33,461 bases of DNA from Oscillospiraceae bacterium (GTDB lineage Bacteria > Bacillota > Clostridia > Oscillospirales > JAAYXM01): positions 1 to 33,461 of the forward strand of contig JAFQSU010000061.1 of NCBI GenBank assembly GCA_017409405.1, read 5' to 3'. Below the pieces are notes generated by a model. It worked only from the letters and a program-made list of their open reading frames with translations, was not told the DNA's origin and searched no databases. Position 1 is the first letter of the stretch, and each line of letters opens with the position of its first letter. Below are positions 24,774 through 33,242 of the stretch, piece after piece. A program made the position numbers and the translations under genes.

Positions 24774-24794
24774 ATATCGTGAAAGGAAGATGAA

Positions 24795-25664
24795 ATGGTG
24801 GAACTTTTACAGCTTAAATATTTTTGTGATGCGGCAGAAACTGAAAATTTTTCGCAAACAGCAAAGAAATACAATGTTCCGGTATCGAATATATCTCAGA
24901 CTATTCAACGGTTGGAAAAAGAACTTGGAACAGAGCTTTTTTATCATATGTCAAACAGAATTACGCTCAACGAAAAGGGGCATATATTTTACAACTGTGC
25001 GAAAAAAGCTCTGACAAGCATTGAGGACGGCAGACGCATGCTGTCGGATTTCGAAGATAAAATTGCCGGTGAGATTAAGGTTTTGGTTCTTACAAACCGC
25101 AGAGTAGTTACCAAGGCTATTGAAAATTTCAAGAGAGAATACCCCGAGGTATCCTTTGTCATAAAACATAACACCGGTGAAAATGACGATTTTGATTTGA
25201 TAATAGCAGACGAATATTTTCCTGACAAAAGCTTTGAAATGTCGGTTTTACTCGGAGAGAAAATCTTGCTTGCGGTACAGAAGGGAAGCTTACTTTCACA
25301 GAAGGAAAGGATAAACATTGAGGAGTTAAAAAAAGAACGCTTTATAACAATGCCTGAGGGCAGCAGTATGTACACCATAACAAACAGGCTTTGTTCGGGC
25401 TTTATTCCGAATATAGCAATACAAAGTGATGACCCGTATTACATAAGAAAATATGTTTCTATGGGACTGGGCATTGCGTTTGTGCCGTCAATGTCATGGC
25501 GAGGTCAGTTTTCTGAAAACGTGGTTCTTAAAGATGTGGGAAACATAATGCGGAATACCGTTATTGCAAGAAAAAAGGGGAAATACCTTTCAAAACAAAC
25601 CGCTATTTTTATTGAAATGCTCAAAAAAGCTGCTGATAAAAGTAAGTATAACGATTTAGGCTGA
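24795..25664 (+). CDS. LysR-family transcriptional regulator (289 aa)
   Basis: The N-terminal winged HTH (about 3-62) reads 'LQLKYFCDAAETENFSQTAK', then 'ISQTIQRLEKELGTELFYH', the classic LysR pattern. A linker helix follows (about 63-88). The effector-binding region (about 90-280) is somewhat divergent but retains 'YVSMGLGIAFVPSM' near the end. The start ATG follows GAAAGGAAGATGAA. It is divergent from the PQ-loop gene and upstream of rsmE, which has its own promoter starting 7 nt after this stop. LysR proteins commonly regulate the divergent neighbour, so the PQ-loop gene is the first candidate target. The effector is unknown. Confidence 0.92.
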   Translation: MVELLQLKYFCDAAETENFSQTAKKYNVPVSNISQTIQRLEKELGTELFYHMSNRITLNEKGHIFYNCAKKALTSIEDGRRMLSDFEDKIAGEIKVLVLTNRRVVTKAIENFKREYPEVSFVIKHNTGENDDFDLIIADEYFPDKSFEMSVLLGEKILLAVQKGSLLSQKERINIEELKKERFITMPEGSSMYTITNRLCSGFIPNIAIQSDDPYYIRKYVSMGLGIAFVPSMSWRGQFSENVVLKDVGNIMRNTVIARKKGKYLSKQTAIFIEMLKKAADKSKYNDLG

Positions 25665-25670
25665 AATCTG

Positions 25671-25699
25671 TTGTAAAATAAAGAAATATTTGATATACT
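25671..25699 (+). promoter_or_regulatory. Promoter of the rsmE-rluB pair
   Basis: TTGTAA, a 17-nt spacer and TATACT lie about 31 nt before the GTG start of rsmE. Confidence 0.75.
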
Positions 25700-25730
25700 T
25701 ACAGCAAGTACAAATGAAGAAGGTGTTCTG

Positions 25731-26465
25731 GTGCCGAGATTTTTTGTTGATTCATCTCAGATTTCGGGGGAGAAAATATATATAACCGGAGATGATGTAA
25801 AGCACATTTCACGCGTTTTGCGTCTGCGTACGGAAGATTGCATCACCGTGTGCGACAAATGCAAAACTGATTATGACTGTAAAATAAGTGAGATATCGTC
25901 CGACAGAGTTGTTGCGGATATAGTAAAAAGATATGAAAACCGTGCTGAATCTGATTTGGAGCTTGTTTTGTATCAAGGGCTTCCAAAAAGCGATAAAATG
26001 GATTATATAGTTCAAAAATGCGTAGAGATGGGAGTGTCTCGGGTTGTCCCCGTAATAACCAAGAGGGCGGTCAGCAGACCGTCTGATGCAGACAAAAAGA
26101 TTTCAAGGTGGCAAAAAATAGCTGCAGAAGCGGCAAAGCAAAGCGGCAGAGGTATTGTCCCCGATATTTCCGATATGCTCACTTTTGAGCAGGCTATACG
26201 AGAAGCAACGGGTGAGTCTGACAGTATTGGTATAATGCCTTATGAGTGTGAAATGCAGACAAAGCTTCGTGAGGTTCTGCTTTCGTGCGCAGCAAAAAGA
26301 ATAAATATTTTCATAGGTCCCGAAGGCGGTTTTGACGAGCTTGAGGTTTCTGCGGCGAGGAACAGCGGAATAAAGACTGTAACACTGGGTCCGAGAATTA
26401 TGAGGACAGAAACTGCGCCTATCGCTGTTTGCGCAGCCGTAATGTATCAACTCGGAGACTGGTAA
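25731..26465 (+). CDS. rsmE: 16S rRNA (uracil-1498-N3)-methyltransferase RsmE (244 aa)
   Basis: SPOUT-class, SAM-dependent enzyme methylating U1498 of 16S rRNA in the small subunit. The N-terminal PUA-like domain (about 1-70) begins MPRFFV, as in most members, and contains 'HISRVLRLRTEDCI'. The trefoil-knot domain holds 'QKCVEMGVSRVVPVITKRAV' in the middle and IFIGPEGGFD with 'TLGPRIMRTETAPI' near the C-terminus, which form the SAM pocket and knot. The length is typical. The GTG start is preferred because it gives the canonical MPRFFV N-terminus and follows AAGAAGG at about 7 nt. rluB follows after 21 nt, so the two rRNA-modification genes are likely co-transcribed. Confidence 0.95.
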   Translation: MPRFFVDSSQISGEKIYITGDDVKHISRVLRLRTEDCITVCDKCKTDYDCKISEISSDRVVADIVKRYENRAESDLELVLYQGLPKSDKMDYIVQKCVEMGVSRVVPVITKRAVSRPSDADKKISRWQKIAAEAAKQSGRGIVPDISDMLTFEQAIREATGESDSIGIMPYECEMQTKLREVLLSCAAKRINIFIGPEGGFDELEVSAARNSGIKTVTLGPRIMRTETAPIAVCAAVMYQLGDW

Positions 26466-26486
26466 ACTGAAATTGGAGAAGATAAT

Positions 26487-27188
26487 ATGCAAGAAAGACT
26501 TCAGAAGATAATAGCTGCATGCGGAGAGTGTTCGAGACGTAATGCAGAAAAGCTTATTTTGGACGGAAAGGTAAAGGTCAACGGTATAGTTGCATCCCTC
26601 GGTGATAAGGCCGATGCTTCGTCAGATGTCATTGAAGTGTCGGGGAAGATAATCTCCGGTACCGAAAAATATTATATTATGCTCAATAAGCCGCGCGGAT
26701 ATATAACCACGCTTGATGATGAGAAGGACAGAAAGACTGTAAGTGAGCTTGTTGATGTCGGCACACGAGTACATCCGGTAGGCAGACTTGACTACAACTC
26801 CGAAGGTCTTCTCATTATGACAAATGACGGTGCGCTGACATACCGACTCACGCATCCGTCGCATGATATCCCAAAAGGATATATTGTAACGGTGAGAGGA
26901 CATCTTGAAGAGGCACTCACAACGCTCAAATCTTCAATAATGATAGACGGAAAGGCAACCCGTCCGGCAGATGTAACAGTTTTGCGTGAAAATTCGGACG
27001 GCGGACTTCTCCATATCATAATACGCGAAGGCAGAAACCGCCAGATTCGTCGTATGTGCGAGGCTGCAAATCTTAAGGTTTTAAGGTTAAAACGAGTAAC
27101 AATCGGCGACCTTACTTTGGACAAAATGCCGGCAGGTAGATGGAGGCACCTCACTGACAAAGAAGTTCAGTATTTAAAATCTCTGTAA
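26487..27188 (+). CDS. rluB: RsuA/RluB-family rRNA pseudouridine synthase (233 aa)
   Basis: Converts a specific uridine of rRNA to pseudouridine. An S4 RNA-binding domain (about 1-60, 'RLQKIIAACGECSRRNAEKL') precedes the catalytic domain. The motif GRLDYNSEGLL carries the catalytic aspartate D102. 'LNKPRGYITT' and 'REGRNRQIRRMCEA' are the other family blocks. RluB (23S rRNA) and RsuA (16S rRNA) share this layout. In Clostridia a single member is usually named RluB, so the symbol is a family-level choice. TTGGAGAAG lies just before the ATG. It follows rsmE in an operon and ends at a strong terminator. Confidence 0.92.
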   Translation: MQERLQKIIAACGECSRRNAEKLILDGKVKVNGIVASLGDKADASSDVIEVSGKIISGTEKYYIMLNKPRGYITTLDDEKDRKTVSELVDVGTRVHPVGRLDYNSEGLLIMTNDGALTYRLTHPSHDIPKGYIVTVRGHLEEALTTLKSSIMIDGKATRPADVTVLRENSDGGLLHIIIREGRNRQIRRMCEAANLKVLRLKRVTIGDLTLDKMPAGRWRHLTDKEVQYLKSL

Positions 27189-27196
27189 ACTATGTT

Positions 27197-27234
27197 AAAA
27201 CAAGCACTGTTTGATTATCAAACAGTGCTTGTTT
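27197..27234. terminator. Bidirectional terminator between rluB and the lipoprotein gene
   Basis: Perfect 17-18-bp stem aaaacaagcactgtttga / tcaaacagtgcttgttt with a 3-nt loop, flanked by A and T runs. It lies between two converging genes. Confidence 0.92.
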
Positions 27235-27244
27235 ATTGTATTAC

Positions 27245-27724
27245 TTAGTATTCGATTTCTGCTCCGAACTCTGCAGCTAATTCCTCTAAAGCGGCATTGT
27301 ATTCATCGAGCAATGCAACGCCGTTGGTGAGGGATTCCTGTGCTGAAGTGATAGTTGCTTCGTCCTGTGTTTCGCAACCCTTAAGAAGTCCTTCAAAGCC
27401 TTCCTTGTAAGCGTTCATAACACTGACGTATTTTGCTTTGAGTTCTTTGACTTCTTCTGTCTCGGGAGCGATGCTTTCAAGCTTTGTAAGAGAATCGTTT
27501 ACAAGGGGAAGGAGAACATCGCTTAAGCTTTTTGCAAGAAGAGCATCATCTTGAATGCCTTCCCAGGTGCCGACTTCTTCTGTAATCTTGGTATAATTTG
27601 CATTGACGTCTACCATTTCAACGTTGAGGAAGCTTTCCAAATCGTCATAAACGGGGTTGCTGCAACCTGCAAAAAGTGCAGTAGCTATAACTACCATAAG
27701 TAAAAGTGATATAATTTTTTTCAT
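27245..27724 (-). CDS. Small predicted lipoprotein (159 aa)
   Basis: A lipoprotein signal with lipobox LFAGC (Cys 21 after MKKIISLLLMVVIATALFAG) precedes about 138 acidic, helix-prone residues rich in Glu and Leu ('VKELKAKYVSVMNAYKEGF'). This resembles a small helical bundle exposed on the outer face of the membrane. I recognise no family. The start is the ATG with GGAG 9 nt upstream. A TTG five codons earlier overlaps that RBS and is rejected. It is the last gene of a leftward surface-protein set, 41 nt after the 462-aa SLH gene with no terminator between, so co-transcription is likely. Confidence 0.85.
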   Translation of the reverse strand: MKKIISLLLMVVIATALFAGCSNPVYDDLESFLNVEMVDVNANYTKITEEVGTWEGIQDDALLAKSLSDVLLPLVNDSLTKLESIAPETEEVKELKAKYVSVMNAYKEGFEGLLKGCETQDEATITSAQESLTNGVALLDEYNAALEELAAEFGAEIEY

Positions 27725-27765
27725 AATAGATATCTCCAATTAAATTATTTATAAAATGTTTTTTA

Positions 27766-29154
27766 TTAGTCCAACAATCCGCGTCTGCTTGCCTCAGACC
27801 ACAAATCAAGCTCACGGGAATAAGGTCCGTCGCTCATATATATGTCACGTTTGCGGAAATCTTCAATTACCTTCTGGATGTTTTCGTATTCCGCCAAAAG
27901 GCGCTCATCGCTCATTTTGTGTGCAGGAGTAAGTGAGCCGTACCAATCGGGCTGCTTTCTGTAATCCTCGGGCGGATTCGGGTCAAGCGTCATGCTTGTT
28001 ACGGTCTGTGTAGCTGCCTTTGTAAGGTCGGAGATGAGCTTTGAGTTGTCAAGTGCAGTTACATAGTAACGGTGAAGGAAAGTCACAATCTGTGCACGTG
28101 TGCAGGTTGCGTTCGGAGAGAAGGTTGTTCCGCCGGTACCGTTTGTGATACCCTTTCTTACAGCCCAGGAAACTGCCTTGTCAAGTGTGCTTGATTCTGC
28201 TACATCAGAGAACGGAACTCTTGTGACGGAGGAAGCACCTGCGAAACGCCAGAAATATTCAACGGTGGAAGCGCGTGTGCAGAGAGCGTTCGGACCGAAT
28301 GTAGAACCACCCGGATTATAGATGCCCTTTTCTTTTGCCCACAGAGCAACCTTGTAGAAGTAGTCGCTTGACTTTACATCGGTGTAGGGGTTGCTGATTG
28401 TCGGAGCAGGGGAGCCTGCGGCACGCCAGAGGAATGTGAGAATCTGTGCACGTGTGCAGGTTGCGTTCGGCGAGAAAGCTGTATTGCTTGTTCCGTTTGT
28501 GATGCCCTTCTCGACTGCCCAGTTTACGGGCTCGAAGAAGTAGTCTGCCTTTTTGACGTCCTTGAATTCGGGAGTTGTTGCTACGCCGCCCTTAAGAACA
28601 GTGAAGTTTCCGTAGCTGTTGCGGCCGGTAGCCGGTGCAAACTGGAATGTGCCGTTCTTTACCTGAAGTACCATAAAGAGGTTATCGGGGTAATAGTGAC
28701 CGCCGTAGTAGGTCCAGAGATACAGGTAGTAGGTGCCGTCCTTTTTGAGGGAAATGTCTCCCTCTTCAAAGTAGAGAGAAAGTGTGTTTGTTTTGCCGGA
28801 CTGCATCTTGTGCTCATCGGCATAATAAAGCATACCAAACTTGTCGTTGTTGTTGAGAACCTCGTCCCATGAACTGAAGGCTCTGCCGTAGTAGCCGAGG
28901 TCGGTGAAGTCGCCGTAATACTTGTCTGTTCCTGCCTCACCCTCAGAGCGCAGGCGCTTTGTCATAACTGTAAGACGGCTGCTTGCCGATGCTGTATCCC
29001 AGCCGAAGTTGATATTGAGGCTTTTTACGTCACCGCTGTTGTAGTAGGCGGCGGATGTTACCGAAATATTGGTTGCTGCTGCAAATGCTGTTGTTGAGAC
29101 GAGTGCTACTGCCATGCAAAGGCACAGCATTAAGCTTAAAACTCTTTTTGTCAT
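27766..29154 (-). CDS. SLH-domain surface protein (462 aa)
   Basis: Signal peptide 1-25 (ends STTAFAA), a beta-rich N-terminal domain (about 26-190; 'LNINFGWDTASASSRLTVMT', 'YYLYLWTYYGGHYYPDNLF') of unknown function, then three SLH domains (about 195-252, 253-311, 312-369). A C-terminal helical tail (about 370-462) ends 'LDLWSEASRRGLLD'. The SLH repeats anchor the protein to pyruvylated wall polymer. Each carries Cys in the ITRAE position (CTRAQ, CTRAS, CTRAQ), which is less usual. SLH domains in the middle followed by an extra tail are also atypical. RBS GGAGG lies 8 nt before the ATG. It lies between the 961-aa SLH protein (106 nt upstream) and the lipoprotein. Confidence 0.88.
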   Translation of the reverse strand: MTKRVLSLMLCLCMAVALVSTTAFAAATNISVTSAAYYNSGDVKSLNINFGWDTASASSRLTVMTKRLRSEGEAGTDKYYGDFTDLGYYGRAFSSWDEVLNNNDKFGMLYYADEHKMQSGKTNTLSLYFEEGDISLKKDGTYYLYLWTYYGGHYYPDNLFMVLQVKNGTFQFAPATGRNSYGNFTVLKGGVATTPEFKDVKKADYFFEPVNWAVEKGITNGTSNTAFSPNATCTRAQILTFLWRAAGSPAPTISNPYTDVKSSDYFYKVALWAKEKGIYNPGGSTFGPNALCTRASTVEYFWRFAGASSVTRVPFSDVAESSTLDKAVSWAVRKGITNGTGGTTFSPNATCTRAQIVTFLHRYYVTALDNSKLISDLTKAATQTVTSMTLDPNPPEDYRKQPDWYGSLTPAHKMSDERLLAEYENIQKVIEDFRKRDIYMSDGPYSRELDLWSEASRRGLLD

Positions 29155-29260
29155 TTTTGATTACCTCCTGAATTAAAGTTTTTGGTATTTGCCGGAGTGT
29201 GCGAAAAATGGTTTGTTTCTGTCGTGAACCGCCTCCTTGGTTTGTTGAAGTATGGCTTTT

Positions 29261-32146
29261 TTATTTGCCGCCTTCAATAAATCTGTGAAGTATTGCCGCT
29301 GCTTCTGCGCGTGTTGCACTGTCCTTCGGGTTGAGTGTTGTAGCCGTCTTACCGTTCAAAAGACCTGTGCCGACTGCCCAGTTCATAGCTGAAACAGCGT
29401 ATTCGGAGATTTCGCTTGCATCTGTGAAGTGGAGGTTTTCCTCAGTCGTTACGGCATTCATGCCCTTGTACTGTGCATATCTGAACATAATAGCAGCAAA
29501 CTGCTCACGGGTGATATTGTTATCAGGTGCGAACTCGGTTTCGGAAACACCCTTTACAATACCGTTCTGCTGTGCCCAGGAAACTGCGCTTGCGTAATAT
29601 GTGCCCATGTCAATATCACCGAACGGAATGCTTTTGTTTGTAGCAGGCTCATTCTCTATACGGTAGAGAACGGTGACAAGCATTGCACGTGTGAGCTTTG
29701 AACCCGGTGCAAACGAGCTGTCTGTTACGCCCTTAAAAATTCCGTTTTCAATTACATAGTCGATATCTTCGTGATACCATGCTGTAATATCAAGGTCACC
29801 AAAACGCTTTGCAGGACAATTGTGAGTGTTATCCTCGGGCTTTGCAGTCCATTTTGCGTAAAGAGTAAAGCTCTTTGTTACTTTTGAGTCAAAATCATAA
29901 GCTGTTTTGAGATCATTATCAGTATACCAGCCGTCAAATACAAAACCATTCTTTACCGGGGCTTGCGGCACTGAAAGCTTGCCGTTTTTGCCTACTCGCT
30001 TGCTTGCAACAGCAGAACCGCCGTTTGACTCAAATTTGACTGTGTATCTGCTTCCTGTGAGTGTTCCGCTGACGTTGGTAGGAGCGTCGGCAGTGTATAC
30101 AAGATTGCTTCCGTCGCGTTCAAAATGGAAGCCCTGATTCTTCTCACTTGAAAGTGAAATCTTTCCTGCGGTTTCGTCGGTTACACCTGTAACAACAATG
30201 TCGCCGGAAGCGGCACTTGTGTTTGCGTAATAGACGGTAACGGGGTTGCCTGTATAGCCGGTTGCATCAATAAGTGATACATTATATGCTTTTATGCTGT
30301 CAAAACTGCTGCCGTGAGAAATAACTGTGTTGCCGCAAAGATTAAGTATTGCAGAATCAAGGAAAACAACGCCGTTGTTCTGTGAGGTAGAAACCGTACC
30401 GCCGTAGAGGTTGACGGTTACATTGGCAACACCTATGGCAGGAATGTCTTCGCCCGTTACAGCACCGCCGTAAATGTTTGCCGTGTTGCCTGTCGTGGGG
30501 TTATCTTTGTCTCCGATAGTATTACCGTCCTTGCTGTAAAGTGTACCGCTATATAAATTAAACTCGGCATTATCTCCGTTAAAGCCGATGGCAGTGCCTG
30601 TGGGAGCGGAAATCTTTCCGCCTCCTGTGCAATCACAAACGCTGAGAGCATCGTTGTCCTCTAAGTCACAAAGGATGTAATCTCCGCCTAATTCGATTTC
30701 GCAACCGTTAAGACACAGGTTTACAGAGTCGGGGATATACCATGTTCCGCTTAAAGTGACGTCCTGTGCGAGATAGTAGTTACCTGCCGATGTGGGGAGA
30801 GAATCGGCTGATGTCCACTTTTCCCATGTGATATTTGTGTGGTTTGTATCTGTGCATGCGTTGTCACCGCATACGGGGTGGCTGTGAGTTGTGCTTTCTG
30901 CGGCATGCTGGCTGTCTGCACCGCCGATACCGATAAGAACGGAGAAAGTTGTGCTTTCACCTGCACCGAGGGTCCGGTCTGCCCAGTGCCATGAAGCGGC
31001 AGAGTCAAAATTTCCGGAGGCAGATTCGTTCTTGCCGTAAAAGACCGCAACACTGTTATTACCGTTCCAATGATATTCGGCTCCGGAAGAATATTTACCG
31101 TACCAGAAATCGCTTACATCGGTAACGCCTACATAGCCCTTACCGAAGAAGTTAAACTGTGCATATTCGTCCTCGCTGTTTTTGTCATAATCAGAGGAGG
31201 ATACCATCTTAAAGCCGCTTTCATCGGCAAAGGGGGTAATGGTTGCATCGTCATCTGAACCGATCTGTATATCCGTACCCGTTCCGAGGGAGAAGGTTTT
31301 TTCTTCGGAGGAGTTGTTTTTGACGGTATAGAGAAGCTGCAGTGTTTTGCCATTGTTCATGAAGTTGAAGTCAATGGCAACATTCATGTTAAGGTCCGTA
31401 ATATCATATCCCGTAGGTGACGCTACAGCTTTGACTTCTTTCGTTGTCTCGCCAACCTTTAAAAATGTGGAGTAGGTATCGATGAAAGAGGTCTCTTTCC
31501 ATTTGCTGTCGAATATGCCGCGGATGTCGAACCCCGGGTCGTTGTACTTGTATGCCATAACCCCGTTTATATTGGTTGTATAGCCTGCAGGGGCTTCGAA
31601 TTTACCTTGCGACATAACAAGCTCTGTGCCCCGAATCCGCCAGTCCTCGGTCTGTGCTGTAGTGTTTTTTTCGTTTGTGAAGTAGTCGCTGCCATCTTTT
31701 TTGAGGGTGAAGTAGTCATATCCGTCCTCAACTGCAAACTTAATGATTGCATCCCAGGTGTATATGATATTGTTATTACCGGTCTTGATGGTGCCGCTGC
31801 CCGTGATTGTAAAGTTTCCTTCAAAATTGTTGTCAAGGCAGATGCCCTCATTAAACGATGTGCCCGGGTCGATTGTTTTGCCGTTGAGGTCAAGAACAAA
31901 GTTACCTGACCACTCGGAGAAGTTATCTTCGCCGATGTGAAGGCGTCCGTCGATGTCATCTAAGAGAGTTATTACTATGTCGGTTCCGTTCTGTTGTACA
32001 TCCGCAACACCGGAAAGAGCGGATTCTACGCTACTGAAGTCATAGGATGTGATGTGGTAATCTGTGTAGCTTGCCGCAGTCGCTACGGCAGGGAGCAGGG
32101 TCATAACCATGCAAAGGCACAGCACGACGCTCAAGAGTCTTTTCAT
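29261..32146 (-). CDS. Large SLH-domain surface protein with beta-helix-like and Flg_new regions (961 aa)
   Basis: Signal peptide 1-24. An N-terminal part (about 25-430) has beta-helix-like strands ('LDLNGKTIDPG', 'FTITGSGTIKTG') and a beta-sandwich-like segment. It is followed by a second right-handed beta-helix-like stretch (about 435-690; 'LCLNGCEIELGG', 'VNLYGGTVSTSQNN'). A Listeria-Bacteroides/Flg_new repeat (about 701-768; 'FVFDGWYTDNDLKTAYDFDS') then leads to three SLH domains (about 777-961) that attach it to the wall. No catalytic residues are evident, so adhesion or an S-layer-type role is more likely than enzymatic activity. AAGGAAC lies about 6 nt before the ATG. It heads the leftward trio of surface genes and is divergent from the MerR gene. 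Confidence 0.9.
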   Translation of the reverse strand: MKRLLSVVLCLCMVMTLLPAVATAASYTDYHITSYDFSSVESALSGVADVQQNGTDIVITLLDDIDGRLHIGEDNFSEWSGNFVLDLNGKTIDPGTSFNEGICLDNNFEGNFTITGSGTIKTGNNNIIYTWDAIIKFAVEDGYDYFTLKKDGSDYFTNEKNTTAQTEDWRIRGTELVMSQGKFEAPAGYTTNINGVMAYKYNDPGFDIRGIFDSKWKETSFIDTYSTFLKVGETTKEVKAVASPTGYDITDLNMNVAIDFNFMNNGKTLQLLYTVKNNSSEEKTFSLGTGTDIQIGSDDDATITPFADESGFKMVSSSDYDKNSEDEYAQFNFFGKGYVGVTDVSDFWYGKYSSGAEYHWNGNNSVAVFYGKNESASGNFDSAASWHWADRTLGAGESTTFSVLIGIGGADSQHAAESTTHSHPVCGDNACTDTNHTNITWEKWTSADSLPTSAGNYYLAQDVTLSGTWYIPDSVNLCLNGCEIELGGDYILCDLEDNDALSVCDCTGGGKISAPTGTAIGFNGDNAEFNLYSGTLYSKDGNTIGDKDNPTTGNTANIYGGAVTGEDIPAIGVANVTVNLYGGTVSTSQNNGVVFLDSAILNLCGNTVISHGSSFDSIKAYNVSLIDATGYTGNPVTVYYANTSAASGDIVVTGVTDETAGKISLSSEKNQGFHFERDGSNLVYTADAPTNVSGTLTGSRYTVKFESNGGSAVASKRVGKNGKLSVPQAPVKNGFVFDGWYTDNDLKTAYDFDSKVTKSFTLYAKWTAKPEDNTHNCPAKRFGDLDITAWYHEDIDYVIENGIFKGVTDSSFAPGSKLTRAMLVTVLYRIENEPATNKSIPFGDIDMGTYYASAVSWAQQNGIVKGVSETEFAPDNNITREQFAAIMFRYAQYKGMNAVTTEENLHFTDASEISEYAVSAMNWAVGTGLLNGKTATTLNPKDSATRAEAAAILHRFIEGGK

Positions 32147-32306
32147 TTGAGTTCCTTCTTTCTTTGAAATGATATATATTGACTAAACGGCAGGTCAGGG
32201 ATGCCGCAAAATCCGTATTTTTTTATAAAATACATGAAACGATGATATATAAAATTGACGCTCATTCACCCGATTTTCTCAGGATAAAGATATTTTTTTC
32301 TATATG

Positions 32307-32335
32307 TTGAAAACTTTAACAGCATATGATACAAT
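32307..32335 (+). promoter_or_regulatory. Promoter of the MerR-type gene
   Basis: TTGAAA, a 17-nt spacer and TACAAT, followed after 7 nt by an interrupted palindrome. The spacer is normal length rather than the 19-20 nt of MerR-activated promoters. The remaining divergent region (32147-32300) is A/T-rich and must also hold the leftward promoter, which I could not place with confidence. Confidence 0.8.
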
Positions 32336-32342
32336 AATTATA

Positions 32343-32364
32343 CATCGTACCCTAAGGGACGATG
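32343..32364. promoter_or_regulatory. Imperfect palindrome, possible MerR operator
   Basis: catcgt-a-ccct / aggg-acgatg lies just downstream of the -10 and before the start codon. The position suits autorepression by the MerR protein. It could also form a small hairpin in the leader. Confidence 0.45.
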
Positions 32365-32401
32365 CAATAGTAATTTGGGAAAAATTTAATGGGGATTTTT
32401 T

Positions 32402-33166
32402 ATGAAGAATAAGGGTTTATTTTCAATAGGCGAGGTTGCAAAAGCTATAGGAATTACGAGAAAAACAATATTGAATTATGAAACAAAGGGGCTCATAAAG
32501 CCTGACAAAAAAGACGGAGTGAGCGGCAACAGATATTATACCATTGATACTTTTACGCAGATTCGCACGATCCGTGTGTTTCAGAACCTGGGTCTTTCTC
32601 TTGATGAAGCCCGTGAATATTTCAGCGATTCCTCAGATTTACAGCCGATGATAAAACGACTTGAAACTATAAGAGATGAGCTAAACCTTACGATAGAGAA
32701 GCTGAAAGAGAGAAGCAATAAAACCAATGATGATGTCAAGGAAATTACTATAGAGCCGCAAACGATTTATTGCCGTACATATAAATCATCTTCTGTTGAA
32801 GATAAGACAAATCTTTTGAGAGATACAGCGCTTGAAGCTATGAGAAAGCACGGAACGGACACAACAAGGCGTATGTATTTTACTGAGTATTCCGCAAATG
32901 CGCCGGAAGAAATTTCATATTGCGTTGCCGTACCGTCTGAAAGTTGTGGAGAATATATCAGTCGAATTCCCGCACTTAAAGCAATTTCGTTTTTTCATCA
33001 TGGAGCTTATGAGGATATTCCGGATGCACGGAAAAGGCTTATTTCTTATGCAGAAGAAAATAACATAAAGCTTTCCGGAACTTTCAGAAATCTTTATCTT
33101 GAGGGTCCGCCGCAGCATAAAGACAAAAGCAGATTCATCACTCAGTTAATAGCTATAATTGAATAG
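32402..33166 (+). CDS. MerR-family regulator with GyrI-like effector domain (254 aa)
   Basis: The N-terminal MerR winged HTH (about 6-75) reads 'FSIGEVAKAIGITRKTILNY', then 'GNRYYTIDTFTQIRTIRVFQ'. A dimerising coiled coil follows (about 82-107, 'MIKRLETIRDELNLTIEKLK'). The C-terminal 140 residues resemble the GyrI-like/BmrR effector-binding fold ('EPQTIYCRTYK' at the start, 'ALKAISFFHHGAYEDI' in the middle, 'LYLEGPPQ' near the end), which binds hydrophobic or cationic small molecules in known members. The upstream ATGGGGAT is a modest RBS. The divergent neighbour is the 961-aa SLH gene, but BmrR-type regulators typically control efflux genes, and none is visible here. Regulation of the surface genes is possible but unproven. 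Confidence 0.9.
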   Translation: MKNKGLFSIGEVAKAIGITRKTILNYETKGLIKPDKKDGVSGNRYYTIDTFTQIRTIRVFQNLGLSLDEAREYFSDSSDLQPMIKRLETIRDELNLTIEKLKERSNKTNDDVKEITIEPQTIYCRTYKSSSVEDKTNLLRDTALEAMRKHGTDTTRRMYFTEYSANAPEEISYCVAVPSESCGEYISRIPALKAISFFHHGAYEDIPDARKRLISYAEENNIKLSGTFRNLYLEGPPQHKDKSRFITQLIAIIE

Positions 33167-33175
33167 TGCTAAAAA

Positions 33176-33211
33176 GAACAGAGCCACCGAAATTTTCCGG
33201 TGGCTCTGTTC
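33176..33211 (-). terminator. Terminator hairpin after the MerR gene
   Basis: The 14-bp stem gaacagagccaccg / cggtggctctgttc has its T run (TTCTTTTTAG) on the leftward strand, so it is strongest for transcripts coming from the right. It may still help end the MerR transcript. Confidence 0.7.
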
Positions 33212-33240
33212 AGCGTGTCGATAAACCTATCGACACGCTG
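33211..33240. repeat. Perfect 12-bp inverted repeat abutting the terminal element
   Basis: cagcgtgtcgat / atcgacacgctg surrounds a 6-nt loop. It lies between the preceding terminator hairpin and the inverted-repeat element and may be part of that element's full unit. Confidence 0.7.
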
Positions 33241-33242
33241 GG

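Noticed and set aside
29155-29260. Small ORF suggested by an AAGGAGG sequence in the gap between the two SLH genes
   Set aside because: No start codon occurs at a suitable distance after that sequence on the transcribed strand.
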